Positions 44,006 through 54,391 of a stretch of DNA of 64,000 bases are shown in pieces. Below the pieces are notes generated by a model that worked only from the letters and a program-made list of their open reading frames with translations, ran no database searches and was not told where the DNA came from. The stretch covers positions 496,001-560,000 of the forward strand of contig NZ_NBTM02000001.1 of assembly GCF_002083135.2 (NCBI RefSeq), written 5' to 3'. The stretch comes from Aerococcus viridans (lineage in GTDB: Bacteria; Bacillota; Bacilli; Lactobacillales; Aerococcaceae). The translations under genes and the position numbers were made by a program. Within the stretch, counting starts at the first letter, position 1. The number at the start of each line of letters is the position of its first letter.

Positions 44006-44823
44006 AACCATTCACCCAACCCTTCTTCATCAAAATACGCATCCGGCACAGCAACCCCACGTTTTGCTAGGGCACTTTTTAGTTGCTCGGAAAAAGGCAC
44101 ATCCAACCCAACTTCAGTCAACTCATGACCATAAGTAAAGATTTCAGCTGGCGTCCCCTCTTTAATAATTTGCCCCTCTTTAAAAACAAGCATACGGTCA
44201 GCTTCTGCCGCCTCATTTAAGTCATGGGTAATTGAGATAACAGTCAAGTCATTATCTTGTTTGATATCCGCCACAACGGCCATCAACTCGTCCCGCCCTT
44301 CAGGATCTAACATTGAAGTCGATTCATCGAGAATAATAATCTTTGGTGCTATAGCAATCACGCCCGCAATGGCAACCCGTTGCTTTTGACCGCCAGATAA
44401 GGCTGCAGGTTCCTTGTCACGGTAGTCCCACATTTTAACTCGTTTTAGGGCAGACTCCACCCGCGCATGCATCTCATCAACCGGCATGCCCATATTTTCC
44501 AAGGCAAAAGCCACATCATCTTCAACAGTTGCGCCAACAAATTGGTTGTCTGGATTTTGAAAGACTAAGCCTACTTGGCTACGGATATCCCATAAGGTTT
44601 CCATAGAAAGGACCTTATCGTCCACCTCAATGATTCCTGACTTGGCTTCTAGTAAACCCACTAATAATTTTGAAAAGGTCGATTTCCCTGACCCATTATG
44701 ACCAATAATCGCTAGCCATTCACCTTCGTAGATAGTCGTTGATAGGCCATCTATAGCTAATTTCTCATCTGATTGACTATATTGAAAAGACAAATCCTGA
44801 ACCTGAATAATCGGTTTCGCCAT
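43981..44823 (-). CDS. ecfA1: ECF transporter ATPase EcfA1
   Basis: A 280-residue nucleotide-binding subunit. Walker [11 protein letters not shown]-loop [22 protein letters not shown] (the EcfA1 hallmark), signature [10 protein letters not shown] and Walker [13 protein letters not shown], with Ser-Thr where EcfA2 has Pro-Thr. First gene of ecfA1-ecfA2-ecfT-truA, and directly behind an FMN riboswitch terminator, which is unusual (see findings). Confidence 0.96.
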   Translation of the reverse strand: MAKPIIQVQDLSFQYSQSDEKLAIDGLSTTIYEGEWLAIIGHNGSGKSTFSKLLVGLLEAKSGIIEVDDKVLSMETLWDIRSQVGLVFQNPDNQFVGATVEDDVAFALENMGMPVDEMHARVESALKRVKMWDYRDKEPAALSGGQKQRVAIAGVIAIAPKIIILDESTSMLDPEGRDELMAVVADIKQDNDLTVISITHDLNEAAEADRMLVFKEGQIIKEGTPAEIFTYGHELTEVGLDVPFSEQLKSALAKRGVAVPDAYFDEEGLGEWLCKSYLNK

Positions 44824-44852
44824 CTTGTTCCCTCGCTCACTTTATATATTTA

Positions 44853-44889
44853 AGAAAAAAACTCCTCCAACGTTACTTGGAAGAGTTTG
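44853..44889 (-). terminator. Terminator between the second FMN aptamer and ecfA1
   Basis: Minus strand: AACTCTTCCAA ... TTGGAGGAGTT stem followed by TTTTTCTT, 30 bases before the ecfA1 start. Confidence 0.85.
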
Positions 44890-44946
44890 TCAAAGAAGCC
44901 GAAGCCCAGCTAGCCACTTGCATCGCCGTCTCGTTCATCCTGCTAT

Positions 44947-45068
44947 ACGCTTCTTCCATCCTGACTGTAACAGTCGGTACTAGAATTCCACTAGTTCAAT
45001 CACCTAATACACCTGGTAATTCGCGGACTCTACCGCCGGTCGGGACTCGCACCCTGCCCTGAAGACAT
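44947..45068 (-). promoter_or_regulatory. Second FMN riboswitch, upstream of ecfA1
   Basis: Minus strand: GTCTTCAGGGCAGGGTG, GAGTCCCGACCGGCGGTA, GAGTCCGCGA, CCGACTGTTACAGTCAGGATG and GAAGAAG, all blocks of the FMN aptamer. It is normally found before ribD or ribU. Here ecfA1 is the first gene after it and no ribU lies between. Confidence 0.95.
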
Positions 45069-45172
45069 TTCATTTGTTCTTTACTTAGTTTAGTCTACTA
45101 AAATCCCCCATTAAAAGCAATCATTAGATGTCAAGACACCTATTATAGCCCAATTAAATGTCACCCAATACA

Positions 45173-45601
45173 TCACTCACCTTTAGCATGAACGACTAGT
45201 TCAACATGCTGGTAATTACCAATAATTTGCGATACCGGACACCGGCTTTCTGCTTCATAAATAATTTCATCCGCTTCATTTCGAGCTAAGTCTATATATA
45301 TCCACCTTAAACCCGAAATATGTAATAGATGTTTCCTGATTTAATCTATAATCTACCTGAATAGCCACTTCACTAGCTACATTTTTGATACCATGACGTT
45401 TTAAGGCCATTTCTATTGTCGCATTCAAGCAATGGTCCAAGATAAGGCAATCAATTGCTCGGGGTTTGTGCCCGCTTCTTGTGGTTTCAATGGGCTTGAA
45501 GTCGCCACTCGAAACTCCTTTTCCCCTTCAACCCAAGCCGTTCCTTTAAGTCCTTGGTCATTATGCACTCGTGTTGTGTATAACAATTTATCCTCAGCCA
45601 T
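45173..45601 (-). pseudogene. OsmC-family peroxidase/thiol protein, two frameshifts
   Basis: From ATG at 45601 the frame gives MAEDKLLYTTRVHNDQGLKG ... GTNPEQLIALSWTIA and stops. The next frame continues at the expected place with CLNATIEMALKRHGIKN (the peroxidatic Cys of OsmC/Ohr) through TSITYFGFKVDIY. A second shift, at a TATATATA run near 45293-45300, moves to IYIDLARNEADEIIYEAE and SRCPVSQIIGN (second Cys) up to TGA at 45173. Both catalytic Cys are present in the relic. It would have reduced organic peroxides. GGAGG precedes the ATG. Confidence 0.88.
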
Positions 45602-45668
45602 ATGCGCATTGCCTCCGTCCTCTTGGTTATGCTCTATTATGGGGCATTATACCCCTAATACTCCTAGC

Positions 45669-45706
45669 AAAAAAGGCAATTGCATATAAATCTTGCAATT
45701 GCCTTT
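45669..45706 (-). terminator. Terminator of the acyltransferase gene
   Basis: Minus strand: AAAGGCAATTGCA ... TGCAATTGCCTTTTTTG, a perfect 13-bp stem with T tail, 11 bases after the stop. Confidence 0.92.
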
Positions 45707-45716
45707 CAATTCAATA

Positions 45717-47627
45717 TTATTTTTTCAAGACTTGATACATGCCATTTGTCACAAATTGTAACCAAACTTGCCCACCTTCAGGATTAAAGTGTACCCCATC
45801 CTGACTTAGCCAAGTAGGCGCCTCAGCATGGTTCGCATAATAATCATACCAATCCAGTAGGTAGACTGAATCACTATCGTCACTAGCTGCCTGAGCTAAA
45901 GTTTTATTTACATCATTTGCCCAAGGTCGATCAACATGCGTATTCACTAGGAAAATCGTTTTCTCTCGACCAATCTCATCTAAGAAATCACTTAGTTGTG
46001 CTGATGTAAAGCCACCATTCGCACCGAGGTCAACCAAAACGACATCTTCTAGCATACCTTGCGCGGCCAAGCTAGCTGGATAGCCAATTAAGGTATATAA
46101 CTGACGACCAACCGCAGCGTCAACAATAGCATTAGGATACAAGGTATACAAACCTTCTGATTCGCCCACCATTAAGGAATCACCGATGAAAGTCACAGAT
46201 AGCTGATACGCAAACCGAGCCTGCTCATCAGGAATACCTTGGTAAAATCCTAATGATGCCTCACTTAAGTTCTTTTTATAAGTTGAAAGACTCGCATCTG
46301 CTTGTTTTTCTTGCTCAGCCCTTTGTTTATTCAGTTCTTCAATTTTTTTTGCCTGCTCAGCTGCTTGCTGCTCTTCTACAGTCACATTATCTGCTGGTTT
46401 AGAAATTGCAACAGCACTAGCACCACCAAGGAATATGAAGGTAAACATTAAGAATAAAATGCGGGTCAACCAGGGTGCCGGCTCTTTAAACAAGTTACGT
46501 ACCTTGGTAAATAGACGGACGGGTTGATTATTTCGGACTTCATTAAAAATTGGCACCGGCCATCTTTTTTCCTCTAGCAAGGCATAAGATAAACAAGACA
46601 GGGTGATGATTAAAATGACTTGAGGCCAAATACTGTTGGTAAACCAATTCTGACTGGTTGGTACCATATGAAACAGCACATTGATTGGGTAATACCATAA
46701 ATACATATGGAATGTACGTTGGCCTAACCACCGCAAGGGTTTAAATTTCAATAGAAAACCAACCCAAGAGCCTTTATAAGTTAACAAGGCAATCATTACG
46801 GCAGCTAATAAATTAAAGCCAAACATTCCGCCATAGTAGGTGAATGTCGCTGCATCAAGCATGTGGAGCATCCCGTAAGTGAGTATAGCCAATAAGCCTA
46901 ACAACACCACATCAACAATAAAGTGGTGAAAGCGACCAATACGATTCTTCAACCAAGTAGCCAGCTGGTCCATATCCAACAATTGGGCAGCAGCCCCACC
47001 AAGAGCGATAGAGAAGAATCTAGTATCCGTGCCGTAGTAAACTCTTGATGGGTCTTCACCAGGTGTGAAGATTATCGCCATCAAAATTCCTGACAAAAGC
47101 GCGGCACCAAGCATGACCAATCCTGATTGCCATTTAGTTTTAGTATAACGTCGACTAGCATTAAAGAATAAAGGCCAAATCACCATAAACTGCATGTAAA
47201 CAGCTATATACCAATAATGCGTGGTCAAGGATGGGTGTAACATATTGGCGAAATAGGACGAACCAGACAGAATCTGATGCCAGTTATTCACGAATAATAG
47301 GGAGGTGGTTAGGTTAATCCCAATATTTACTAGGAGTTGCTGTCTAAATAAGAGTAGATAGGTAAGGCCAACCATGGTAATAATGACCATGGGCCACCAT
47401 ACCTTGCGCATACGCCCCCACGTTTTCTTAAAATAGGATCCTTCATCAATGCCCGCTTGGTATTTACTTTCCATCTGACTCGTCACTAGGTAACCTGAAA
47501 GGACTAAAAAGATGTCCACCCCTAAGAAACCACCTGAAACACGGTGAGTTAGATAGTGGTATAAAATAATACCCAGCATCGCTAAGAATCGAATTGTATC
47601 AAACTGTGTAAAGTAGTTTTTCTTCAT
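45717..47627 (-). CDS. OatA-like membrane acyltransferase with SGNH domain
   Basis: A 636-residue protein. Residues 1-~390 are an acyltransferase-3 domain of ten or so helices (start FDTIRFLAMLGIILYHYLTHR with the catalytic His region). One more helix (near 385-405) leads to a charged linker (EEQQAAEQAKKIEELNKQR) and residues ~480-636 are an extracellular SGNH esterase domain: VTFIGDSLMVG (Ser), DLGANGG (Gly/Asn) and DGVHFNPEG (Asp-x-x-His). This is the build of OatA, which O-acetylates N-acetylmuramate and gives lysozyme resistance. Other surface glycans are possible acceptors. It lies between rplQ and the OsmC relic. Confidence 0.92.
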   Translation of the reverse strand: MKKNYFTQFDTIRFLAMLGIILYHYLTHRVSGGFLGVDIFLVLSGYLVTSQMESKYQAGIDEGSYFKKTWGRMRKVWWPMVIITMVGLTYLLLFRQQLLVNIGINLTTSLLFVNNWHQILSGSSYFANMLHPSLTTHYWYIAVYMQFMVIWPLFFNASRRYTKTKWQSGLVMLGAALLSGILMAIIFTPGEDPSRVYYGTDTRFFSIALGGAAAQLLDMDQLATWLKNRIGRFHHFIVDVVLLGLLAILTYGMLHMLDAATFTYYGGMFGFNLLAAVMIALLTYKGSWVGFLLKFKPLRWLGQRTFHMYLWYYPINVLFHMVPTSQNWFTNSIWPQVILIITLSCLSYALLEEKRWPVPIFNEVRNNQPVRLFTKVRNLFKEPAPWLTRILFLMFTFIFLGGASAVAISKPADNVTVEEQQAAEQAKKIEELNKQRAEQEKQADASLSTYKKNLSEASLGFYQGIPDEQARFAYQLSVTFIGDSLMVGESEGLYTLYPNAIVDAAVGRQLYTLIGYPASLAAQGMLEDVVLVDLGANGGFTSAQLSDFLDEIGREKTIFLVNTHVDRPWANDVNKTLAQAASDDSDSVYLLDWYDYYANHAEAPTWLSQDGVHFNPEGGQVWLQFVTNGMYQVLKK

Positions 47628-47783
47628 TACCCTCGCCTCTCTATATTGCCAAGCACGCCATTGCCAATGCTTGAGACAGTTTACGCAATTATAATAGATA
47701 TATTATATCGATAGTATGGGAAAATGAGAACATCAATTTTGAGATTTCCCAAAGTCCTTACGACAACTGCCTCCCAAAAGACC

Positions 47784-47818
47784 AAAAAAAGTGGTTGAGC
47801 CCTAGCCTCAACCACTTC
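47784..47818 (-). terminator. Terminator of the ribosomal protein operon
   Basis: Minus strand: AAGTGGTTGAGG ... CTCAACCACTTTTTTT, stem with a seven-T tail. It lies ~230 bases after rplQ. Between the two (47819-48047) no gene is seen, only a 10-bp inverted repeat ACTCCTAGCG/CGCTAGGAGT at 47941-47970. Confidence 0.88.
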
Positions 47819-48047
47819 AGAAAATAAAAAAGCATATATGCTACCAAACACCTGTTGGATAAAACAACACATATGCCGAACCAATTATTCACTTAAATGA
47901 ATTGGCCTTGATTTATTCAAAAGACTAATGGATATATTCCACTCCTAGCGAACTTCATCACGCTAGGAGTAGATAGAGCTAGACTCGGCCATACTAGGTA
48001 TAACCAACATCATGACACTCCGTTTTATACATCACTAAAAGTTTTTA

Positions 48048-48428
48048 TTAAACTAATTCAAGAATAACCATTGGTGCAGCATCGCCACGACGAGGTTCAG
48101 TTTTTAAGATACGAGTGTATCCACCTTGACGTTCAGCGTAACGAGGACCAAGATCGTTGAATAATTTTTGTAAAGCAGACTCGATAACGATGTCTTCACC
48201 TTCAGCGCGAACATCGGCGATTTCGTTACGAACGAATTGGTTCGCTTGACGACGAGCAGCTAAATCTCCACGTTTACCTAAAGTAATCATTTTTTCAGCT
48301 GTACGACGGATCTCTTTCGCACGAGTTTCTGTTGTAGTAATACGTTCATTGATAATTAAATCAGTAGTTAAGTCACGTAACATAGCTTTACGTTGAGAGC
48401 TAGTACGACCTAATTTACGGTAACCCAT
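48048..48428 (-). CDS. rplQ: 50S ribosomal protein L17
   Basis: A 126-residue large-subunit protein near the exit tunnel. [20 protein letters not shown] and the [14 protein letters not shown] end are typical. Last gene of the alpha part of the operon, 25 bases after rpoA. Confidence 0.98.
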   Translation of the reverse strand: MGYRKLGRTSSQRKAMLRDLTTDLIINERITTTETRAKEIRRTAEKMITLGKRGDLAARRQANQFVRNEIADVRAEGEDIVIESALQKLFNDLGPRYAERQGGYTRILKTEPRRGDAAPMVILELV

Positions 48429-48453
48429 TGTCAGTATCCTCCTTTATGATTTA

Positions 48454-49398
48454 TTAATCTTCTTGACGTAAAGATAAGTCAAGAGCAGCTAGCTTGTTTT
48501 TAACTTCTTCAAGAGACTTACGACCTAAGTTACGTACTTTCATCATTTCTGGTTCAGACTTGTTAGTCAATTCTTCAACAGTATTGATGCCTGCACGTTT
48601 TAGACAGTTGTATGAACGAACTGATAAGTCTAGTTCTTCAATAGTCATTTCAAGCATTTTTTCTTTTTGTGTTTCTTCTTTTTCGACCATAACTTCAACT
48701 TGACGAGCTTCGTCTGTTAAGTTAACGAATACTTCCAAGTGTTCTGTCATGATTTTTGCCGCTAAGCTTAATGCTTCTTCGGGTGAAATTGTACCATCAG
48801 TCCAAATATCCATAGTTAATTTATCGTATTCGTTGATTTCTCCGATACGAGTATTTTCAACTTGATAGTTTACTTTGGAAATTGGCGTGTAGATAGAATC
48901 CACTGGGATTTCGCCAATTGGCATTGAATCCACTTTATTATTTTCTGAGCGAACAAAACCACGACCGTTTTTAACATTCATAATCATGTGGAAACGAGCG
49001 CCTTCTGCAAGCGTACAGATATGTAAGTCTGGATTCATAACATCGAAATCAGCATCGGCAATAATATCAGCAGCTGTTACGTCAGCTGGACCTGTGATGT
49101 CAATTTCTACTTGTTTTTCCTCTACGTCATACAATTTCAATGATAATTGTTTTACGTTCAACACAATCTCAGTAACGTCTTCACGTACACCTGGGACTGT
49201 TGAGTATTCATGCAAAACATCGTCAATTTGGATTGATGTAACTGCTGTACCTGGTAGTGAGGACAACAAGATACGACGTAATGAATTACCTAGGGTTGTT
49301 CCATAGCCGCGTTCTAATGGTTCTACAACGAATTTACCAAATTTACTATCGTCGTTAATTTCAATTGTCTCAATATTTGGCTTTTCAATTTCGATCAT
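48454..49398 (-). CDS. rpoA: RNA polymerase alpha subunit
   Basis: A 314-residue core RNA polymerase subunit. The N-terminal domain (1-~230) dimerises and holds [20 protein letters not shown]; the linker contains [13 protein letters not shown]; the C-terminal domain (~245-314) binds UP elements, with [20 protein letters not shown]. Length is normal. 66 bases separate it from rpsK. Confidence 0.99.
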   Translation of the reverse strand: MIEIEKPNIETIEINDDSKFGKFVVEPLERGYGTTLGNSLRRILLSSLPGTAVTSIQIDDVLHEYSTVPGVREDVTEIVLNVKQLSLKLYDVEEKQVEIDITGPADVTAADIIADADFDVMNPDLHICTLAEGARFHMIMNVKNGRGFVRSENNKVDSMPIGEIPVDSIYTPISKVNYQVENTRIGEINEYDKLTMDIWTDGTISPEEALSLAAKIMTEHLEVFVNLTDEARQVEVMVEKEETQKEKMLEMTIEELDLSVRSYNCLKRAGINTVEELTNKSEPEMMKVRNLGRKSLEEVKNKLAALDLSLRQED

Positions 49399-49464
49399 AT
49401 CGACAAATTACCCCTTTCAAAACGTGAGAAAATGTATCATCGCATATCCAAGTTCATCAATCGA

Positions 49465-49854
49465 TTAAACACGACGACGTTTTGGAGGACGGCAACCATT
49501 ATGAGGAATAGGTGTTACATCGCGAATAGCAGTAACTTCTAAACCTGCTGCTTGTAAAGCACGGATAGCTGATTCACGACCTGAACCAGGACCTTTTACT
49601 GAAACTTCAACAGATTTCATACCGTGATCCATAGCAGCTTTTGTAGCTGTTTCTGAAGCCATTTGTGCAGCATAAGGAGTAGATTTACGAGAACCTTTAA
49701 ATCCTAAAGCACCTGCAGATGACCAAGAAATTGCATTACCATGCTCATCAGTAATCATAACGATAGTATTGTTAAATGTAGAGTGGATGTGCGCCACACC
49801 TGTTTCGACATTTTTCTTCACACGACGTTTGCGTGAAACTGGACGTTTAGCCAT
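49465..49854 (-). CDS. rpsK: 30S ribosomal protein S11
   Basis: A 129-residue small-subunit platform protein with [18 protein letters not shown] and the C-terminal [15 protein letters not shown]. 23 bases downstream of rpsM. Confidence 0.98.
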   Translation of the reverse strand: MAKRPVSRKRRVKKNVETGVAHIHSTFNNTIVMITDEHGNAISWSSAGALGFKGSRKSTPYAAQMASETATKAAMDHGMKSVEVSVKGPGSGRESAIRALQAAGLEVTAIRDVTPIPHNGCRPPKRRRV

Positions 49855-49877
49855 AGTGTAATTAACCTCCTTTTAGA

Positions 49878-50243
49878 TTATTTTTTCTTACCTTGAATTG
49901 CGACAGCTTTACCTTTACGCGTACGTGCGTTGTTCTTAGTGTTTTGACCACGAACTGGTAAACCACGACGGTGACGGATACCACGGTATGAACCGATTTC
50001 TTGTAGACGTTTGATGTCTAAAGCACGTTCACGACGTAAGTCACCTTCAACTTTAATTGTATCTACTGCTGCACGTAAACGATCTAACTCATCGTTAGTT
50101 AAGTCACGTACACGAGTATCTTCTGAAATTTCAGCTTGCGCTAAGATTTTTTGAGAAGTCGTTTTACCGATACCATAGATGTATGTTAAGGCAATAACGA
50201 TACGTTTCTCACGTGGAATATCTACTCCTGCTATACGAGCCAT
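49878..50243 (-). CDS. rpsM: 30S ribosomal protein S13
   Basis: A 121-residue head protein that bridges to the large subunit and touches P-site t[24 protein letters not shown] and [14 protein letters not shown] with a basic tail are standard. AAGGAGGG precedes the ATG. Confidence 0.98.
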   Translation of the reverse strand: MARIAGVDIPREKRIVIALTYIYGIGKTTSQKILAQAEISEDTRVRDLTNDELDRLRAAVDTIKVEGDLRRERALDIKRLQEIGSYRGIRHRRGLPVRGQNTKNNARTRKGKAVAIQGKKK

Positions 50244-50275
50244 ATATGAAAACCCTCCTTTTTATTTATCTTTAA

Positions 50276-50389
50276 TTAGCCTTGGCGTTGTTTATGTTTT
50301 GGATTAGAACAAATAACCATAACTTTACCGTTACGGCGAATAACTTTACAATGTTCGCACATTGGTTTAACAGATGCTCTTACTTTCAC
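50276..50389 (-). CDS. rpmJ: 50S ribosomal protein L36
   Basis: A 37-residue zinc-ribbon protein: [17 protein letters not shown] ... [13 protein letters not shown], with the Cys-x2-Cys ... Cys-x4-His zinc set complete. It starts with GTG at 50389 behind GAGG (CGAGGAGG region). It is too short for ordinary ORF cut-offs. Position between infA and rpsM is standard. Confidence 0.95.
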   Translation of the reverse strand: MKVRASVKPMCEHCKVIRRNGKVMVICSNPKHKQRQG

Positions 50390-50420
50390 AGTTATACCTC
50401 CTCGATTATATATCTCTACA

Positions 50421-50639
50421 TTACTTGAATCGGTAGGTGATACGACCTTTCGTCAAGTCATATGGAGACATCTCAACTTTTACACGGTCGCCTGGCAAAA
50501 TACGAATGTAGTTTACACGCATTTTTCCTGAAATATGCGCTAAAACTTCATAACCATTTTCCAATTGGACCTTAAACATAGCATTAGGTAATGTTTCAGT
50601 CACAGTACCTTCAATTTCGATCATATCTTCTTTTGACAA
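50421..50639 (-). CDS. infA: Translation initiation factor IF-1
   Basis: A 72-residue OB-fold protein that sits in the ribosomal A site during initiation. [19 protein letters not shown] and GRITYRFK are canonical. AGGAGG precedes the start. About 120 bases separate it from adk. Confidence 0.98.
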   Translation of the reverse strand: MSKEDMIEIEGTVTETLPNAMFKVQLENGYEVLAHISGKMRVNYIRILPGDRVKVEMSPYDLTKGRITYRFK

Positions 50640-50758
50640 AGTTTTTCCTCCTAATGGTGGTTGTTTCGTTTAATCACTAATTGATTATAGGATAGAAATA
50701 CGAAATGTTCAGTCAACCCGAATATCTTACCATAATTAGCGACTTAAAGCAACAAAAT

Positions 50759-51406
50759 TTATTTATCTAAAATCTTTTGGATCTCAGCGTAAACATTGTC
50801 AATACCGATATCACCAGGAATGCGATAAAGCTTACCTTGACCTTCATAGAAGTCTAAGATTGGTTGTTGTTGTTCTTGATTAACTTTTAATCTATTTTCA
50901 ACAACTTCAGGTTTATCGTCTTCACGTTGGTAGAAATCATGGCTTCCGCAAACATCGCATACGCCGTCTACTTTTGGTTTGTTCAAAACTTTGTGGTAGG
51001 TTGCGCCACAGTTACGACAAATGATTCGTCCTGATAAACGTTCTTTCAACGTTTCAGCTGGCACGTCTAAGTAGATAACTGCATCAATGTCGCGATCTAA
51101 GCGAGTCATGATACCGCCAAGTTCTTTAGCTTGCGCTTCAGTTCTTGGAAAACCGTCTAGCATAAAGCCAGCTTGTGTATCTTCTTTTTGAAGTCTTTCT
51201 TCAACAATACCATTCGTTACTTCATCAGGAACTAATGCACCATCATCCATGAATGATTTAGCTTTTTTTCCTAATTCAGTTCCTTCAGCGATTGCTGATC
51301 TAAACATATCTCCAGTAGAAATATGTGGAAATTTGTAATCTTCAACGATTTTAGCTGCTTGAGTACCTTTACCGGCACCAGGCAAGCCCATTAAAATAAT
51401 ATTCAT
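50759..51406 (-). CDS. adk: Adenylate kinase
   Basis: A 215-residue enzyme (ATP + AMP to 2 ADP). P-loop [14 protein letters not shown] domain with a zinc site of four Cys (CRNCGATYH ... CDVCG), the long Gram-positive form. The start at 51406 (MNIILMG) is chosen over 51421 because GGGGAGG lies 7 bases before it. It follows secY by 27 bases, as in most Firmicutes. Confidence 0.98.
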   Translation of the reverse strand: MNIILMGLPGAGKGTQAAKIVEDYKFPHISTGDMFRSAIAEGTELGKKAKSFMDDGALVPDEVTNGIVEERLQKEDTQAGFMLDGFPRTEAQAKELGGIMTRLDRDIDAVIYLDVPAETLKERLSGRIICRNCGATYHKVLNKPKVDGVCDVCGSHDFYQREDDKPEVVENRLKVNQEQQQPILDFYEGQGKLYRIPGDIGIDNVYAEIQKILDK

Positions 51407-51433
51407 AATTGTCCTCCCCAAGCACGTTACGCA

Positions 51434-52741
51434 TTAGTCTTTTTTATCATGAATAAAGCCAACGTATTGACGTTTAATTGTACGTCCTTCAATTTGTTTT
51501 GCTGTATCTAAAGCAACACCAACAACGATTAGTAAGCTTGTACCACCTAAAGCAATTGATTGTGGCATATCAAAGAAGTATGCCCCTAGTAAAGGTAGAA
51601 CTGCTACACCCATCAAGAATAGTGAGCCAACTGCACTTAAACGATTTAACATTTTTTGTAAATATTCTTTAGTTGCTAAGCCTGGACGGATACTTGGAAT
51701 ATAACCACCAGCCTTCTGCAAGTTTTCTGCAGCACGTTCAGGGTTAATCTGAATATGTGCATAGAAGAATGTGAACAAAATAATGACAATTGCGTAAATA
51801 GCAATACCCGCTGGTTCTTCCAAATTAAAGATTGTTGACAATACTTGATACCAAGAAACATCACTATAATCAGCGGCAAATAATCCGAGTAACGTTTGTG
51901 GCACCATGATTAATGATGACGCGAAGATAACGGGAATAACACCTGCTGAGTTAATCTTTAATGGTAGATGAGACTTTTGCGATGCCGAATTCGCACGTTT
52001 GGAATACCGTACGGGAATTTGACGTTCCGCTTGACTCATGAAAATGACGAACATAATTAATAGGATAAATACAAGAACAAATAGTCCTGCATAAATCATT
52101 TGTCGATTTAATTCACTGCTAGTAGCATCTACAATGTTATTTTGATAGTAAGACGTTAACTCTGAAGGGATTTGCGCTAGAATACCAGCGAAGATAACGA
52201 TTGAAGTACCATTACCAATTCCATATTCAGTGATTTGCTCACCAATCCAGATAACAAACATAGATCCAGCAGTCATGAATAAAGCAATCAATAAGTAAGT
52301 TACAAAACCTGGATTATTAATTAATCCTAGCGATGACAATGAATTAAATCCTATTGAAATAGCTAAAGCTTGAAAAAAGCCAATTGCTACTGCAAAGTAT
52401 CTAGTCCATCGATTTAACTTACGCCGACCAACTTCACCCTGTTTAGACCACTCTGTAAATGAAGGTATAATCTCCATCTGCAAAAGTTGAATAATAATTG
52501 ATGCGGTTATATACGGTGAAACACCCAATGAAAAGATGGAGTAGCTCGAAAGTGCTCCTCCACCAAGAGTGTTTAGTAGGCTGAATAAACCAGATTCAGC
52601 TAACCCTTGAATTCCTGCAGCATTCACGCCCGGGACAGTTATGCTAGCCCCGATACGGAATACAATCAACATGATTGCTGTAAATGCCACGCGGCTTCTA
52701 ATATCCTTATCCTGAAATCCATTTTTCAGTATTTGAAACAT
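51434..52741 (-). CDS. secY: Protein translocase subunit SecY
   Basis: A 435-residue ten-helix channel protein of the Sec translocon. [39 protein letters not shown] (plug/TM2 region) and QKMLNRLSAVGSLFL are recognisable. Its start overlaps the rplO stop by one base, so it is translationally coupled. Confidence 0.98.
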   Translation of the reverse strand: MFQILKNGFQDKDIRSRVAFTAIMLIVFRIGASITVPGVNAAGIQGLAESGLFSLLNTLGGGALSSYSIFSLGVSPYITASIIIQLLQMEIIPSFTEWSKQGEVGRRKLNRWTRYFAVAIGFFQALAISIGFNSLSSLGLINNPGFVTYLLIALFMTAGSMFVIWIGEQITEYGIGNGTSIVIFAGILAQIPSELTSYYQNNIVDATSSELNRQMIYAGLFVLVFILLIMFVIFMSQAERQIPVRYSKRANSASQKSHLPLKINSAGVIPVIFASSLIMVPQTLLGLFAADYSDVSWYQVLSTIFNLEEPAGIAIYAIVIILFTFFYAHIQINPERAAENLQKAGGYIPSIRPGLATKEYLQKMLNRLSAVGSLFLMGVAVLPLLGAYFFDMPQSIALGGTSLLIVVGVALDTAKQIEGRTIKRQYVGFIHDKKD

Positions 52742-53193
52742 TAGATCACCTCGATTGAACCCCCAGCGGCCTCAATAGCTTCTTTAGCTGATGCTGAGAA
52801 TTTAGCTGCTTTAACGGTTAGTTTGCGTTCTAATTCACCATTACCTAAAACTTTGATACCAGATTTTTCTTTTTTAACTAAGCCTGCTTCGATTAAGTCA
52901 GCAGCGGCTACAACAGCACCATCTTCAAATACGTTTAAGTCATCAAGATTGATGATCGCATACTCTTTACGGTTGATGTTTGTAAAACCACGTTTTGGAA
53001 TACGACGGAACAATGGTGTTTGTCCACCTTCGAAACCTAAACGTACACCACCACCTGAACGAGCTTTTTGACCTTTTTGTCCACGTTTTGATAGTTTACC
53101 CCAACCAGAACTTGCACCACGACCTACACGGTGACGTGTGTGACGAGATCCTTCTGAAGGTTGTAATTCATGTAATTTCATCCTGTTAGGCAC
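52741..53193 (-). CDS. rplO: 50S ribosomal protein L15
   Basis: A 150-residue assembly protein: [22 protein letters not shown] with a glycine- and basic-rich loop, then EVI end. It follows rpmD by 13 bases. The start is [17 protein letters not shown] precedes it, though the Met at MKLHEL is also possible. Confidence 0.97.
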   Translation of the reverse strand: MPNRMKLHELQPSEGSRHTRHRVGRGASSGWGKLSKRGQKGQKARSGGGVRLGFEGGQTPLFRRIPKRGFTNINRKEYAIINLDDLNVFEDGAVVAAADLIEAGLVKKEKSGIKVLGNGELERKLTVKAAKFSASAKEAIEAAGGSIEVI

Positions 53194-53206
53194 CTCCTAT
53201 TCTAGA

Positions 53207-53386
53207 TTATGCTTCTTCAACAACTACTAAGTGAGCAATTTTAGTAATCATACCGTTAATTGCTTCGTTACGAGTTTTAACAACTGTTTTACCAACTTTT
53301 GTTAAACCTAGTGCTTGAGCTGTTTTAATTTGGTCTTGAGGACGTCCAATTAAACTGCGTTTTAAAGTAATTTTTACTTCAGTCAT
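53207..53386 (-). CDS. rpmD: 50S ribosomal protein L30
   Basis: A 59-residue protein: [17 protein letters not shown] ... [17 protein letters not shown] ... [17 protein letters not shown]. Full length and in the standard place between rpsE and rplO. Ribosome site AAGGGGGAA. It is short and easily missed. Confidence 0.95.
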   Translation of the reverse strand: MTEVKITLKRSLIGRPQDQIKTAQALGLTKVGKTVVKTRNEAINGMITKIAHLVVVEEA

Positions 53387-53399
53387 TCGAATTTCCCCC

Positions 53400-53912
53400 T
53401 TAACCTAATAATTCTTCCACAGATTTACCGCGTAATGCAGCTACATCTTCTGGAGATTTTAATGATTTAATTGCTTCTAAAGTAGCACGTACGATGTTGA
53501 TTGGTGAGTTAGAACCTAGTGATTTAGAAGTAATATCTGCGATACCACCTAATTCGACTACGGCACGAACTGGACCACCAGCAGCGATACCAGAACCGGC
53601 TTGAGCTGGTTTAAGTAATACGTTACCACCGTTAAATTTACCGATAACTTCATGAGGAACAGTTGATCCTGCACGAGGTATAGTAATTAAGTTTTTCTTA
53701 CCGTCTTCAACCGCTTTGCGGATTGCTTCTGGTACTTCGGCAGCTTTACCAGTACCTAGACCAACATGGCCATTTCTATCACCGACAACAACAACGGCAC
53801 CGAAGTTCATACGACGTCCACCTTTAACGGTTTTAGCAACACGGTTAATGGCAACAACGCGTTCTTCAAGGTCGTTTTCGTTAATGTTTAATTCTTGAAA
53901 TGTGTTTGTCAT
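53400..53912 (-). CDS. rpsE: 30S ribosomal protein S5
   Basis: A 170-residue small-subunit protein important for accuracy. [29 protein letters not shown] is the conserved start; [19 protein letters not shown] is the classic loop affected in spectinomycin resistance (the VKGGRR region is wild type). Confidence 0.98.
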   Translation of the reverse strand: MTNTFQELNINENDLEERVVAINRVAKTVKGGRRMNFGAVVVVGDRNGHVGLGTGKAAEVPEAIRKAVEDGKKNLITIPRAGSTVPHEVIGKFNGGNVLLKPAQAGSGIAAGGPVRAVVELGGIADITSKSLGSNSPINIVRATLEAIKSLKSPEDVAALRGKSVEELLG

Positions 53913-53933
53913 GTTCTTGGCTTCCTCCTTTTC

Positions 53934-54290
53934 CTAAAATTCTAAGCCGTTTTCACGAGCTGCATCTGCTAAAGCTTGTACACGTCCGTGATATTGGTAG
54001 CCACCACGGTCAAATTTTACAACTTTAACGCCTGCTGCTACACCGCGTTCAGCGATAGCTTTACCAACTAATGCTGCACTTTCGGTTTTAGTTGCGGCTG
54101 ATAATGTTTCTTCGTTTGTAGAGGCACTCGCTACAGTAACACCCGCTACGTCATCAATTAATTGAGCGTAGATGTGTTTGTTAGAACGGAATACGTTCAA
54201 GCGTGGGCACTCTGCTGTTCCAGAAATGTTGCTACGAACACGCGCGTGGCGTTTTTGACGTAATTTATTTTTATCTGGTTTGCTGATCAA
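53934..54290 (-). CDS. rplR: 50S ribosomal protein L18
   Basis: About 118 residues; binds 5S r[22 protein letters not shown] is the family start. It is reached from a TTG at 54290 with AGAGGTG before it. The GTG at 54299 is in the frame too but lies within that ribosome site, so TTG is preferred. [21 protein letters not shown] is the standard end. Confidence 0.95.
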   Translation of the reverse strand: MISKPDKNKLRQKRHARVRSNISGTAECPRLNVFRSNKHIYAQLIDDVAGVTVASASTNEETLSAATKTESAALVGKAIAERGVAAGVKVVKFDRGGYQYHGRVQALADAARENGLEF

Positions 54291-54391
54291 AATAGTCACC
54301 TCTTTGTTAGATTTGTAAGGATGACCTCGTCACCCTCATTTTATAGATAATTTGGATACAAGTAAAAGGAAATAATTGTAAGGAATTACAA

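Noticed and set aside
47681-47884. Minus-strand 67-codon open frame
   Set aside because: It runs through the ribosomal operon terminator stem, has no ribosome site and resembles no protein.
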